Shown piece after piece: positions 41,514-50,631 of a DNA stretch of 64,000 bases. The translations under genes and the position numbers were made by a program. The notes under the pieces are model-generated. The model made no database searches, was not told where the DNA came from, and was given only the letters and a program-made list of their open reading frames with translations. This DNA is from Mayfieldus sp963841445 (lineage in GTDB: Bacteria > Actinomycetota > Thermoleophilia > Solirubrobacterales > 70-9): the NCBI GenBank assembly GCA_963841445.1, contig CAWJCP010000010.1:1-64000 (forward strand), written 5' to 3'. Positions within the stretch are counted from its first letter, which is position 1; each line of letters begins with the position of its first letter.

Positions 41514-42548
41514 TCAGCCCGGGCGCCCGGCACTGACGCCGCCCGCATCGAACGGCGCGACAAGCCAGCCGGCGACCCGCCTCGCGGCAACCCAGCTGGC
41601 CCATGCGATCGCTCCGACGATCCGTGCGTCGCCTGCGCCCTGAGCTCGAAATGCAGAAATCAACTGGTCGTCGATCTGGTAGGGCGCAAGCGCGGCCAGC
41701 AGCGCTATTCGCGCGCCCGGCCGGGCCTCATGGTCAAGCTCACTCAGCAGCTCCTCAACCCAGGACATGGTCGGCGGCGGGAACTCGCCGTTCCAGGCGA
41801 GCACACGTTCCTCGACCAGTGCCCGGGTCGGGTGATCGAGCGCTTCGGCCCCGGCCCGATTGACACTCGATGCAAACTCGGCAAATGCGGCGGCGATCGC
41901 CGGCGCAGGCGCCGCCCAGGCCAGGTCCGCGGGCAGCTGAGCAGGCACATTCGGCGTCGACGTAGAGGGCGCCCGCCGGTTGACCGCGCGGGCGAACCAA
42001 CGGCCCGCAATTCGGCTGGTGACGGCTCCCAGCCGGCCCCCGAACGGCAACGGGCTCGGGCCGAGCAATGCGCTCACGGCTCGGTTGACATAGTGAAAGC
42101 TGACCGCCGTTCCGATGAACTCCGGCGTCCAAGCGGCGTCGAACGGCTGGGAGACGAGCTCCTCGGGTTGCGGGGGCCGGCTGGCCTTGGCCCAGGCGAC
42201 GACCGCCGCCGCGGCGGAATCCTTCGGCTCGCGGCCGCGCCGCATCGCAACCGCAACGTCGTGTCGCGTCGCGGCATGCAGCATGATCGTGTGGGCGTCG
42301 ACGCACCAGGGGCAGCGGTTGCTTTCGGAGACCGCGGTGGCAACGGCCTCCTTGAGGTACCGCGGTGCCTCCCCGGCGACCAACGACTCGCGGAAGATGT
42401 GCCAGACGCCGGCGAGGAGCTCGGGAGCAGACGAATGGAGGGTGAACGGCTCGACGACCGCGCCGAAATCGCGCCGAACCTCCGCGTAGACCTCGGCGAC
42501 GGCGCCTTTCGCTCTGCGCGGCGGAACCACGGCAACCCGGACGCTCAC
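41514..42548 (-). CDS. AhpD/carboxymuconolactone decarboxylase-like protein
   Basis: 344 residues. The N-terminal half contains the alkylhydroperoxidase CxxC...H signature, Cys79 and Cys82 in NRCPWCVDAH with His86 and an upstream Glu75, suggesting thiol peroxidase activity. The C-terminal half is a second, divergent helical domain without cysteines, resembling another AhpD-like fold. Total length is about double that of a single AhpD. Start GTG or ATG near 42548. Not in an obvious operon; the physiological reductant is unknown. Confidence 0.78.
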   Translation of the reverse strand: MSVRVAVVPPRRAKGAVAEVYAEVRRDFGAVVEPFTLHSSAPELLAGVWHIFRESLVAGEAPRYLKEAVATAVSESNRCPWCVDAHTIMLHAATRHDVAVAMRRGREPKDSAAAAVVAWAKASRPPQPEELVSQPFDAAWTPEFIGTAVSFHYVNRAVSALLGPSPLPFGGRLGAVTSRIAGRWFARAVNRRAPSTSTPNVPAQLPADLAWAAPAPAIAAAFAEFASSVNRAGAEALDHPTRALVEERVLAWNGEFPPPTMSWVEELLSELDHEARPGARIALLAALAPYQIDDQLISAFRAQGAGDARIVGAIAWASWVAARRVAGWLVAPFDAGGVSAGRPG

Positions 42549-42685
42549 GACACCTCCGCGGGCACGACGAGAGCGGCCGGTCGTGCCTGCACCATCGGGT
42601 CCAGCCTAGCTGCCGCGAATGGGCCGGCGCTTCGCAGCACCCATCCCCGAGGGGCAGCCGAAGCGCCGCCGCGATAGCCCAGCGC

Positions 42686-43363
42686 TCAGGGAGCGAGCCG
42701 GAAGGGCGGGTACTTGTCGGTGACGAGCAGGAACGCGTAGGCGATGACGCGCCAGTACCAGCGGTAGACGCCCTCGACGAACTCGAAGGCGCCACGCGGG
42801 TAGCGCCCGGTGAAGAGGATCGCGAACCAGGCGAAGGCGACGACGAAGAACGATCCGATGGCGAGGAAGAACAGCACGAAGTAGTGGGGGATCGCGAGCA
42901 GCCACTTGACCAGCGGCATGCCGCGGTCGATGTCGACCTTCGCGTCCGGGTAGGGAAATTCGAGGTGGACCGACTGCTGTTCGTCGGTCGACGGGTATTG
43001 GTCGTCCATCAGCGAGAGGTAGACGCCGATTCGCGCCGAGAACCGGGCCAGCTGGAGGTTCCAGTCGAACCACCAGCGCGGGTACTTCTGCCGGAAGAGG
43101 ATCATCAGCAGGGGCGGGATGAAGAGCAATCCGCCCAGAAATCCGCTTGCCGTCCCGGCGCCGAACGAATTGTCTCCCCAGTAGGCGTACTCGCCGCTGA
43201 CAGTCGCCGCGAGGATGAAGATCGGGATCGCGGCGAAGATCCGAAACGCGGTGCTGACGCGGTTCAGCTTCCGGTCCGGATACTTGACCCCGAAGGTGAC
43301 CGGGAAGTCGGAGACCGACCCACCGGACAGGGGAGCGGCAAGCGGCGGCTCGGTGCCCTCCAT
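42686..43363 (-). CDS. DUF4389-type membrane protein
   Basis: 225 residues with about four to five hydrophobic segments. Recurrent aromatic motifs match DUF4389: PRWWFDWNLQLARFSARIGVYL, RGMPLVKWLLAIPHYFVLFFL, FTGRYPRGAFEFVEGVYRWYWRV and TDKYPPFRL. Start ATG 43363. The flanking gaps (42549-42685 and 43364-43514) hold no further gene. Function unknown; such proteins are common in actinobacteria. Confidence 0.82.
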   Translation of the reverse strand: MEGTEPPLAAPLSGGSVSDFPVTFGVKYPDRKLNRVSTAFRIFAAIPIFILAATVSGEYAYWGDNSFGAGTASGFLGGLLFIPPLLMILFRQKYPRWWFDWNLQLARFSARIGVYLSLMDDQYPSTDEQQSVHLEFPYPDAKVDIDRGMPLVKWLLAIPHYFVLFFLAIGSFFVVAFAWFAILFTGRYPRGAFEFVEGVYRWYWRVIAYAFLLVTDKYPPFRLAP

Positions 43364-43514
43364 GGGGCCGCTTTCGGCCTTCGCCGCGGTTCTCCTGCCT
43401 CACTCCGGGCGTCCTCGCCGGTCCGCGCGCCCGCCTCTCGGTAGCGCCGCCGAATCCCGCCTCCCGATAGCGTTGCGGCCCGACTTCGACCGCTGCAAAG
43501 GAGAACGCACACAG

Positions 43515-44345
43515 ATGGGACTACTGGACGGCAAGAGCGCGATCGTCACCGGCTCGGCTCGCGGCATCGGCCGCGCGACGGCGGAGCTTTTCGTGAGCGA
43601 GGGAGCGAAAGTGCTGATCAACGACCTCGACGCCGACGTCGCCGAGCAGGCGTCGGGCGAGATCGAGGGCGAGACCGCGGTCCACGCCGGCGACCTGACC
43701 GAGGAGGGCGCCGCCGACAAACTGGTCGAAGCCGGCGTCGACGCCTTCGGCTCGATCGACATCGTCGTCAACAACGCCGGCTACACCTGGGACGGCGTCG
43801 TGCACCGGATGGAGGACAAGCAGTTTCAAGCGATGCTCGACATCCACACCGTGGTGCCGTTCCGGGTCGCGCGGGCGCTCGCCCCGCACTGGCGCGAGGC
43901 CGCCAAGGCGGAGGCGGCCGAGGGCAACGAGGTGTTCCGAAAGCTGGTCAACATCTCCTCGATCTCGGGAACGATGGGCAACGCCGGGCAGGTCAACTAC
44001 TCGGCGGCCAAGGCGGGCGTCGTCGGACTGACCAAGACGCTCGCGAAGGAATGGGGCCAGTTCAAGATCAACGTCAACGCGATCGCCTTCGGCTTCGTCG
44101 AGACGCGCCTCACCGCGTCAAAGGAGGAAGGTCAGAAGATGACCGCCCCCGGCGGCGAGGAGGTCGAGCTCGGGATCCCGGAGCAGATGCGCGCAATGGC
44201 CTCGGCGATCATCCCGCTCGGCCGCCCGGCGCAGCCCGAGGAAGCGGCGCGCCCGGTGCTCTTTTTGGCCTCCGGCCTCTCCAACTACGTTCAGGGCCAG
44301 GTGATCAACGTCACCGGCGGCCAGTTCGGGGGCATGTACATCTAG
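43515..44345 (+). CDS. Short-chain dehydrogenase/reductase (FabG-like)
   Basis: 276 residues from ATG 43515, with AAAGGAGA upstream. Classical SDR motifs: VTGSARGIGRATAEL, NNAGYTWDG, NISSISGTMG and catalytic YSAAK. C-terminal LGRPAQPEEAARPVLFLASGLSNYVQGQVINVTGG is FabG-like. Reductase of a beta-ketoacyl or related substrate. The stop is followed 18 bases later by a strong hairpin. Confidence 0.9.
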   Translation: MGLLDGKSAIVTGSARGIGRATAELFVSEGAKVLINDLDADVAEQASGEIEGETAVHAGDLTEEGAADKLVEAGVDAFGSIDIVVNNAGYTWDGVVHRMEDKQFQAMLDIHTVVPFRVARALAPHWREAAKAEAAEGNEVFRKLVNISSISGTMGNAGQVNYSAAKAGVVGLTKTLAKEWGQFKINVNAIAFGFVETRLTASKEEGQKMTAPGGEEVELGIPEQMRAMASAIIPLGRPAQPEEAARPVLFLASGLSNYVQGQVINVTGGQFGGMYI

Positions 44346-44363
44346 CCGCGTAGGTCGAGGATC

Positions 44364-44402
44364 GAGGCGACTTTGTTGCCCATAGCGCAGCAAAGTCGCC
44401 TC
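44364..44402. terminator. Strong hairpin after the FabG-like gene
   Basis: GAGGCGACTTTG (44364-44375) pairs perfectly with CAAAGTCGCCTC (44391-44402) across a 15-base loop. At 12 bp it is one of the strongest stems in the window. It probably terminates the FabG-like transcript. It also covers the only available starts (TTG 44373/44376) of the following lipase frame, which supports the view that that gene is broken. Confidence 0.6.
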
Positions 44403-45128
44403 GCAGAGCGGCTGGGCGTCGCACTTGCATGCTGCGTGATCGCGGCAACGGCAGCGGCCGGGTGCGGCGGCTCGTGCGGCACAGGAGCGACCCGGGCGCA
44501 GACGAAGAAGCCGAGCTGCTGGTCGCGGCGCTCGGCGACTCGATCACCGCCGGCAACCCCAATTACGATCCCGATCCACGAGCCCGGCGCGGGCTCGGCT
44601 TCGGCGACGACCCGCGCAGCCAGTACGAGTACTGGGCGCACCGCGACGACCCGCGGCTGCGGGTCCGCAACTGCGGCGTCTTCGGCGAGACGACCGCGCA
44701 GATAGCTGCGCGGCTGCGCAGCTGCGCGCGCGGCGCCGACGCTCTGATCGTCCAGGGCGGCATCAACGACATCGCCCAGTCGCTGCGCTCGCCGGCGCCG
44801 GTCCGCCGCCTGACGTGTCAACGACGCAGCGGCCAATCTGACCCAGATGGTGGAGCAGGGCAAGCAGCTCGGCCTGCGGGTCGCGATCGCCGAGGTGCTG
44901 CCCTGGAATCGCGGCTATCCGGTCGCGGCGCCGCTGATCGACCGCCTCAACAGCCTGATCCGCGTCAACGCGAAGCTGGAGCGGGTCCCGGTGCTGCGCT
45001 TCGGCAGGGCGCTGGCCCAGCCGAGCAACCCCAACCTGATGCAACCGCACCTGACCGCCGACGGCGACCACCCCTCGATCGCGGGCTACCGGCGGCTCGG
45101 GGCGCTGGTGGCGGCGCGGTTCGGCTGA
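44373..45128 (+). pseudogene. Frameshifted SGNH/GDSL-type lipase
   Basis: Three frames together spell one esterase. Frame A (from TTG 44373) gives a lipoprotein signal ending ATAAAGCGG. Frame B (about 44500-44810) gives the GDSL block LLVAALGDSITAGNP, the NCGVFGETTAQIAARL segment and the GGIND block. Frame A resumes from about 44815 with NLTQMVEQGKQLGLRVAIAEVLPW and the DGDHPSIAGY block. The two shifts cancel in net frame. Either the gene is a pseudogene or two sequencing/assembly errors occurred. The catalytic Ser, Gly/Asn and Asp/His blocks are otherwise intact. Confidence 0.7.
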
Positions 45129-45168
45129 GGCCCGATCCCGCTGGAGCCCGGGCCCTGGCTGCGGCCGA

Positions 45169-45594
45169 CTACCGAGCCCCGCCCGGGCCGGCTGCGGCCG
45201 CGGAGGATGAGCCCGGGTCCCCGGCGTCGCGCTCGAGGCCGCGGCGATGAAAGAAGGCCCCGAACGACCCGGCCAGGATCGCGACGGCTGAGATCGCCCA
45301 GGCCTGCAGGAAGACGTCGAGCACCCGGGCAGGGGTCGAGATCGGATTTGGCAGCTGCGAGGAGACGGTGAGCAGCTGGGTCGTGGTCCAGAAGACCGCG
45401 TCGCCGAAGTTGGTGATCTCGGTGCCCGGAGCGTGGCGCTCGAAGAAATAAATCAGGACGCTCGCGAGCAGATCGAGGACGAGCGTCGCAGCGAACAGGA
45501 AACCGATCCGCGAGCGCAGCAGGTGGTGAGTCGGCGTTACCCCGCGAACGATCTTGAGCGCCTCGCGGCCGCCGTCTCGAATCGGTTTTCGCAC
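45169..45594 (-). CDS. Two-TM ion-channel-like protein with altered filter
   Basis: 141 residues: TM1 (IGFLFAATLVLDLLASVLIYFF), pore-loop region AVFWTTTQLLTVSSQLPNP, TM2 (VLDVFLQAWAISAVAILAGSFGAFF), then a short Ala/Gly-rich tail. The layout is that of an ion_trans_2 potassium channel, but the selectivity filter position has TVSSQ (76-80) instead of TVGYG. Ion selectivity is therefore doubtful. Start ATG 45594; no regulatory domain. It lies 40 bases from the end of the convergent broken lipase gene. Confidence 0.7.
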   Translation of the reverse strand: MRKPIRDGGREALKIVRGVTPTHHLLRSRIGFLFAATLVLDLLASVLIYFFERHAPGTEITNFGDAVFWTTTQLLTVSSQLPNPISTPARVLDVFLQAWAISAVAILAGSFGAFFHRRGLERDAGDPGSSSAAAAGPGGAR

Positions 45595-45665
45595 TCGGCG
45601 AGTATCCCGGCGAGCGCCGACGGCATGCGCTCGCGCCCTCGCGAGACCGACCGCGCGGGCGGGCC

Positions 45666-46523
45666 TCAGCCCTTCGGCTTGCGCTCCTCGGCCAGCGGCT
45701 CGCCGGCCTCGTCGCTTGCCCCGCCCGGCGGCCAGGCCCCGAACCAGTTGTCGCGGGCGCCGTCAACGGTGATCACGCATCCGGAGAGAAAGTCACCGCC
45801 CGGCGAGGCGATGAAGGCGATCAACCAGGCCATCTCCTCGGGGCTGCCGAGCCGCCCCAGGGGCACCGTGCGGTGCACGTTCTCGGCCACCTGCGGCGGG
45901 TACTTGGTGCGCAGCACCTCGGTGTCGAACTGGCCTGCGGCGACCGCGCAGAGCTTGACGTTGAAGCGCGCCCACTCGATCGACAGCGTCCGCATCATGT
46001 TCTCCACCGCGGCGCGAGCGGCGCCGGAGTGGACCATGCCAGGCATGCCGTGGTGAGGTGAGAGGGTGACGCTGACGACCTTGCCCTGGCGCTGCGGGAT
46101 GAAGGCCTTGGTGGCGGCGGCATGAGTCATCAGCCAGGTGCCCTGCACGTTGAGCTCGATCACGGTGCGAAAGCCCTTCGGCGTGATCGCCTCGGCGGGG
46201 CTGAGGAACTGGCCGCCGGCGTTGTTGACCAGCAGGTCGAGGCGACCATGGCGCTCGAGGATGGCGTCGATTATCCCCTCGACAGCCTCTTCGTCGCGGA
46301 TGTCGGCGGCCTGCGCCTCGAAGGACCCGTCCAGGCCGCCGCCCGCCGCGGCGGTCTCCTCGAGCGGCTCGATCCGGCGCCCGCAGCCGACCACTGTCGC
46401 CCCCAGCCGCGCCAGCTCCAGCGCCGTCGCCCGCCCGAGGCCGCTTCCCGCGCCGGAGACGAGGCAAACCCGGCCGGCGAGCAAACCGGGTGCGAAGACG
46501 CGCGAAGGATCGCTCTCAGGCAT
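45666..46523 (-). CDS. SDR family oxidoreductase (enoyl-CoA/dienoyl-CoA reductase-like)
   Basis: 285 residues. SDR motifs: CLVSGAGSGLGRATALEL, NNAGGQFLSPAEAI, VSVTLSPHHGMPGMVHSGAARAAVENM and LGRLGSPEEMAWLIAFIASPGGDFLSG. The HSGAARAAVENM phrasing is that of the PECR/DECR-like branch acting on enoyl-CoAs, in which the usual YxxxK is altered. Divergent from the MBL-fold gene at 46576. Substrate inferred, not proven. Confidence 0.83.
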   Translation of the reverse strand: MPESDPSRVFAPGLLAGRVCLVSGAGSGLGRATALELARLGATVVGCGRRIEPLEETAAAGGGLDGSFEAQAADIRDEEAVEGIIDAILERHGRLDLLVNNAGGQFLSPAEAITPKGFRTVIELNVQGTWLMTHAAATKAFIPQRQGKVVSVTLSPHHGMPGMVHSGAARAAVENMMRTLSIEWARFNVKLCAVAAGQFDTEVLRTKYPPQVAENVHRTVPLGRLGSPEEMAWLIAFIASPGGDFLSGCVITVDGARDNWFGAWPPGGASDEAGEPLAEERKPKG

Positions 46524-46575
46524 CGGCGGGCCAGCTTATCCGGCGCCGCGCCGGCGCTAGGCTGGGCGCGCCGAG

Positions 46576-47487
46576 ATGAAGATCCACGCGGAGCCGAAGC
46601 CCCTTCACGAGCCGCTCGCCGGCGGCACGCAGGACGCCACCGTGGTGGTCGAGCCGTTGATCGCCGGTACGGTGAGCTGGCCCATGGAGATGATGGAGTC
46701 GCCGGGCGGGCGCCTGCTCACCCTGCGCCTGGCCCGCGGCCTGTTCTCGAGCGCGAACCGCTGGACCGTGCCCTGCCCGGCTTTCCTGATCCGCCACCCG
46801 AGCGCCGGCGCGATCCTCGTCGACACCGGCCTGCACCCCTCGATCGCCAGCGACCCGAAGGCGAACTTCGGCCGCCTGGCGGCGCGGGTCTCCGCGCCTG
46901 AGCTGTCCAAGGGCGAGGACGTGCCGGCGCAGCTGCGGGAGCGAGGGATCGACCCTGCCGCCGTCGCGGTCGTCGTGATGACCCACCTGCACTACGACCA
47001 CGCCTCGGCGATCTCCGAGTTCCCCGACTCGACGATCGTCGTCAGCGAAGCCGAATGGAACGACGCGACGAGTGGGGGCCGGCCGGCGATGCGCGGCTAC
47101 CGCCCGGCCCACTACGACTTCGTCTTTGACTACCGGACGATCGACTTCGGGCGCGGCACGATCTCTTCCTTCGGGACCTTCGGGCGCACCTTCGACCTCT
47201 TCGGCGACGGCTCGATCCACCTCGCATACACGCCCGGCCACAGCGCCGGGCACATGGCCGTCGTAGGGCGGCTGAAGGAGCGCGAGTTCGTGATCGGCGG
47301 CGACGCCGTCTACACCTCCGGGCAGCTCGAGGGCAATGCCCCGCCCCCGCCGCGGCCCTTCGACCAGCACAACTGGCGTCGTTCGCTTCAGGAGCTGAAG
47401 CTCTTCCGCAGCCAGTTCCCGCACGCGATCATCACCCCGGGCCACGACCCGTCCTTCTACGAGCAACTCGACGAGCGCTACGAGTAG
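46576..47487 (+). CDS. MBL-fold metallo-hydrolase (lactonase-like)
   Basis: 303 residues. The zinc motif HLHYDH is at residues 137-142, with further ligands in TPGHSAGH, GGDAVY and TPGHDPSF. The LVDTGLHP strand and the overall length are close to the N-acyl-homoserine lactonase (AttM/AiiA) group of metallo-beta-lactamase-fold hydrolases. Quorum quenching is possible but not established: many relatives hydrolyse other lactones or esters. Convergent with plsC. Confidence 0.85.
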   Translation: MKIHAEPKPLHEPLAGGTQDATVVVEPLIAGTVSWPMEMMESPGGRLLTLRLARGLFSSANRWTVPCPAFLIRHPSAGAILVDTGLHPSIASDPKANFGRLAARVSAPELSKGEDVPAQLRERGIDPAAVAVVVMTHLHYDHASAISEFPDSTIVVSEAEWNDATSGGRPAMRGYRPAHYDFVFDYRTIDFGRGTISSFGTFGRTFDLFGDGSIHLAYTPGHSAGHMAVVGRLKEREFVIGGDAVYTSGQLEGNAPPPPRPFDQHNWRRSLQELKLFRSQFPHAIITPGHDPSFYEQLDERYE

Positions 47488-47512
47488 ACGGGCTGGGGCG
47501 CCTTCGCCGCGC

Positions 47513-48289
47513 TCATGAGGAACGGGGCGAGACGTCGGCGGCGGACTCCGTGAGACCCTCGCGCAGAGCCCGGATCACGCCGCGGCGGCCCTGCTCCTCG
47601 AGCGCCACGTACATCTTGCGAACCCGGTCGAAGACCTCGTCGGCGACCTCCTGCTGGCGCTCGCGGGTCGGGCTCTGCTCGGTGGGGAAGACCAGGGGCT
47701 CGCCGTATTGCACCGTGACCTTCGGGAAGCGCAGCCGCTTCCAGCCGCGCACCCTGGCGGAGCCATGGATCGCCATCGGCACGACCGGGACCCCAGAACG
47801 CAGAGCGATGCGGCCGATCCCGGGGCGCGGCTGCCCCAGCCCGCCGCTTCGCGAGCGCCCGCCCTCGGCGTAGATCAGCATGCAATCCCCCTGCGCGAGG
47901 ATCGCGTCGGCGGTCCGAAACGCCTCCTCGTCGCGGTGCCCGCGGCGGACCGGGAAGGCGCCGCCGTGGGAGAGGATGAAGGTGAGGAAGGGCGGCGAGA
48001 AGAGCTGCGACTTGGCCATGAAACGGACCTTGCGGCGCAGGAAGACGGCGGCGAAGAAGTGGTCCCACTGGCTGAAGTGGTTGGGGGCCAGCAGCACCGG
48101 TCCGCTCGCGGGCACGTACTCGGAGCCGATCGCCCGCACGCGGTACAGCAGCAGGCAGAGCGGGGTGAGGATCAGGCGAGCGAAGTCATAGATCCAGTCC
48201 GGACCCCGTCGGCGCGCTCGCTCGTGAAAGCGCGTGAAGTACTCCGCCGGGCGCGGGTCCTTGTAGATCTGTGGCTTCATCTCGGCCAT
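47513..48289 (-). CDS. plsC: 1-acylglycerol-3-phosphate O-acyltransferase (PlsC-like)
   Basis: 258 residues. Acyltransferase motif I NHFSQWD (His71-Asp76, HX4D), motif II around FPVRRGHRDEEAFRTA, motif III YAEGGRSRSG (EGTRS variant) and motif IV VPVVPMAIHG. Makes phosphatidic acid from lysophosphatidic acid. N-terminal region ARLILTPLCLLLYRV is probably membrane-associated. Start ATG 48289 (48277 is an alternative). It neighbours glycerol kinase on the same strand, both feeding glycerolipid synthesis. Confidence 0.88.
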   Translation of the reverse strand: MAEMKPQIYKDPRPAEYFTRFHERARRRGPDWIYDFARLILTPLCLLLYRVRAIGSEYVPASGPVLLAPNHFSQWDHFFAAVFLRRKVRFMAKSQLFSPPFLTFILSHGGAFPVRRGHRDEEAFRTADAILAQGDCMLIYAEGGRSRSGGLGQPRPGIGRIALRSGVPVVPMAIHGSARVRGWKRLRFPKVTVQYGEPLVFPTEQSPTRERQQEVADEVFDRVRKMYVALEEQGRRGVIRALREGLTESAADVSPRSS

Positions 48290-48371
48290 GCGGGCAGGCG
48301 CAGCCGTACCGATGCTCTCGCCTGAGCTTTCCTACCCTCCGCGGCGAGCGCGGTTACGGGGGGCCAGCTCA

Positions 48372-49826
48372 TCACTCCCCCGCGGCCCAGCCGCCGGCCC
48401 GCTTCAGCGCCCGGCCCCAGTCGGCGAGCAGCGCCTCGCGCTCCTCGGAGCCGATTCGCGGCTCATAGCTGGCCGCCTCGCGCCACATCCCCCCGACCTG
48501 CTCCTGGGTCCAATGCCCGGTGGCGATCCCGGCCAAGTAGGCGGCGCCGAGCGCCGTCGTCTCGGCGATCTCGGGGACGATCACCGGCGCCTCGAGAACG
48601 TCGGCCTGAAACTGCATCAGCCAGCTGTTCGACACCGCACCCCCGTCAGCCTTCAGCAACTCCAGCCGCCTACCGGCCGCCGCCTCCTGGGCGCGCACCG
48701 CGTCGACGGTCTGGTAGGCGATCGCCTCGAGCGCCGCGCGCGCCAGGTGGGCGCGGCCGCTGCCCCGGGTCAGCCCGACGATCGTCCCGCGCGCATAGGG
48801 GTCCCAGTGCGGCGAGCCGAGCCCGGTGAGGGCGGGAACGAAGTAGACGCCGTCGTTGGAGTCCAGCGAGCCGGCCAGGGCCTCGGTCTCGGCTGCCGCG
48901 TCGATGATCCCGAGCCCGTCGCGGAGCCATTGCACCGCAGCGCCGCTGACGAACACCGCCGCTTCGAGCGCGTAGGTGATCTTCTCGCCCAGCCCCCAGG
49001 CAACCGTGGTCAGCAGGCCATCGCCGGGCTCAGGCGCCTCCGTCCCCGTGTTGAGCAGCACGAAGCTGCCGGTCCCGTAGGTGCTCTTGGCCGTCCCAGG
49101 CGAATGGCAAGCCTGGCCGTACAGGGCAGCCTGCTGGTCGCCGGCGATCCCCGCCACCGGCACCTTGCCGCCGAGCTCCGAGGTCGTCCCATAGACCTGC
49201 GCGGAGGGGACCGGCTCGGGCAGCTGCCCGACGTCGATCCCGAGCAGCGCGCAGATCTCCTCGTCCCAGGCAAGGCGGCGGATGTCGAAGAGCATCGTCC
49301 GCGAGCAGTTGGAGAAGTCGCTGGCGTGGCGGCCGGTGAGCTTGAAAAGCAGCCAGGAGTCGATCGTCCCGAAGGCGGCCCGCCGGGCGCCCTCGACGTT
49401 GCGGAGCATCCACTCGATCTTGGTGGCGGAGAAGTAGGGGTCGATGACGAGCCCGGTCCGCTCCCGGATCAGGCCCTCGTGCCCCGCCTCCTTGAGCTCG
49501 TCGCAGCGTTGCGCGGTGCGCCGGTCCTGCCAGACCAGCGCCGGGTGGATCGGCTCGCCGCTGCGCGAGTCCCAGGCGACGACCGTCTCGCGCTGATTGG
49601 TGATCCCGATCGCGTCGAGGTCGGCGCCGTCGATGCCGGCGTCGGAGATCGCCTCCCCGGCGACCCCCCGGGTCATCTCCCAGATCTCCATCGCGTCGTG
49701 CTCTACCCAGCCCGGGCGCGGGAAATGCTGCTCGAGCTCGCTATAGGCGCGCCCGGCGATGCGCCCTTCCTGGTCGAAGACGAGGCAGGTCGTCCCGGTC
49801 GTTCCCTGGTCGATCGCCAAAATCAA
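48372..49826 (-). CDS. glpK: Glycerol kinase
   Basis: 484 residues. FGGY kinase motifs: N-terminal AIDQGTTGTTCLVFD (ATP/phosphate loop), HDAMEIWE, ITNQRETVVAWDSRSGEPIHPALVWQDRR and the C-terminal FVPALTGLGSPHWDPYARG. Phosphorylates glycerol to glycerol-3-phosphate. Start TTG 49826 overlaps the upstream glycosyltransferase stop by TTGA, so translation is coupled. No glpF or glpD is seen beside it. Confidence 0.93.
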   Translation of the reverse strand: MILAIDQGTTGTTCLVFDQEGRIAGRAYSELEQHFPRPGWVEHDAMEIWEMTRGVAGEAISDAGIDGADLDAIGITNQRETVVAWDSRSGEPIHPALVWQDRRTAQRCDELKEAGHEGLIRERTGLVIDPYFSATKIEWMLRNVEGARRAAFGTIDSWLLFKLTGRHASDFSNCSRTMLFDIRRLAWDEEICALLGIDVGQLPEPVPSAQVYGTTSELGGKVPVAGIAGDQQAALYGQACHSPGTAKSTYGTGSFVLLNTGTEAPEPGDGLLTTVAWGLGEKITYALEAAVFVSGAAVQWLRDGLGIIDAAAETEALAGSLDSNDGVYFVPALTGLGSPHWDPYARGTIVGLTRGSGRAHLARAALEAIAYQTVDAVRAQEAAAGRRLELLKADGGAVSNSWLMQFQADVLEAPVIVPEIAETTALGAAYLAGIATGHWTQEQVGGMWREAASYEPRIGSEEREALLADWGRALKRAGGWAAGE

Positions 49827-50608
49827 TTTCCGCGGTCCTCCTCGCTCTCGCTCGCCCGGACTGAATCAGAGAACGCTTCCGGGCTCGCTCCCGCGTCCGG
49901 GGACCGCGGGTGTCGGCGGGACCAGTAAGCGCGGACGAAGTCGCGCAGCTGGGCGGCGCGATGCGCGAAGCCTCCCAGGGTCCGGCCGGTCGCCCGGTGG
50001 CGCAGCTCGAGCTCGTACTCGAGCATCCGCTGGCCCGAGCGCACGGCGTCGACGGTGATACCGATCTCCATCCCGAAGCCGTCCGCGAGCGGCAGCAGCT
50101 CGCGCAGCAGCGGGCCGGACATCGCGCGCTGGCCAGAGATCGGCGCCGCCGGCTCGGCCCCGCAGAGGCGGCGGATCGCCCAGCGGGCGAAGCCCAGGGC
50201 GACCCCGAAGCCCCCGCCGACCCGCTCTGCGAAGCAGGCGACCGCGAGGTCGCACTCCCCCGCCTCGACCGCCTCGACGAGTCGCGACAGCCCCGCCGCC
50301 GAGTCGCCGAGGTCGGCGTCGCAAAGCAGGGCGACTGCCGGGAGTGGGCCGGCGCCGAGCACCGCCTCGGCGGCGGCGGTCACGTTGGCTCCCTTGCCGT
50401 GCGGGCGGCGGCGGCTGATCACCGTCGCACCGGCGGCCATCGCCCGCTCGCTGGTCCCGTCGCCCGAAGCGTCGTCGGCAAGCCAGAGCTCGATCCCCGG
50501 CATTGCCCTCGCGAGGGCCGCGAGGGTCGCGGCGACGGACTCGGCCTCGTTGCGGGCGGCGACGATCGCCACCCGCGGCCGCTGTCGGCTTTCGGTCTCC
50601 GCTCCCAC
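49823..50608 (-). CDS. Glycosyltransferase family 2
   Basis: 261 residues of a GT-A fold: VAIVAARNEAESVAATLAAL, LWLADDASGDGT, RRRPHGKGANVTAAAEAVL and ALLCDADLGDSAA (DxD-like). GQRAMSGPLLRELLPLADGFGMEIGITVDAVRSG resembles glucosyl-3-phosphoglycerate synthase/mannosyl-type GT2s. No transmembrane tail is visible. Sugar donor and acceptor unknown. Upstream partner of glpK; divergent from the biotinyl carrier gene. Confidence 0.83.
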   Translation of the reverse strand: MGAETESRQRPRVAIVAARNEAESVAATLAALARAMPGIELWLADDASGDGTSERAMAAGATVISRRRPHGKGANVTAAAEAVLGAGPLPAVALLCDADLGDSAAGLSRLVEAVEAGECDLAVACFAERVGGGFGVALGFARWAIRRLCGAEPAAPISGQRAMSGPLLRELLPLADGFGMEIGITVDAVRSGQRMLEYELELRHRATGRTLGGFAHRAAQLRDFVRAYWSRRHPRSPDAGASPEAFSDSVRASESEEDRGN

Positions 50609-50631
50609 GCGGCGGGTATTGTGCCGCGCCG

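Noticed and set aside
41443..41523. Short forward peptide ending GGYLVAIAKETVSPGARH before the AhpD-like gene end
   Set aside because: Possible tail of a lost gene, but no start and no family recognised; too little to support a call.
48288..49928. 546-codon forward frame over glpK
   Set aside because: Entirely antisense to glycerol kinase, whose motifs are unambiguous.
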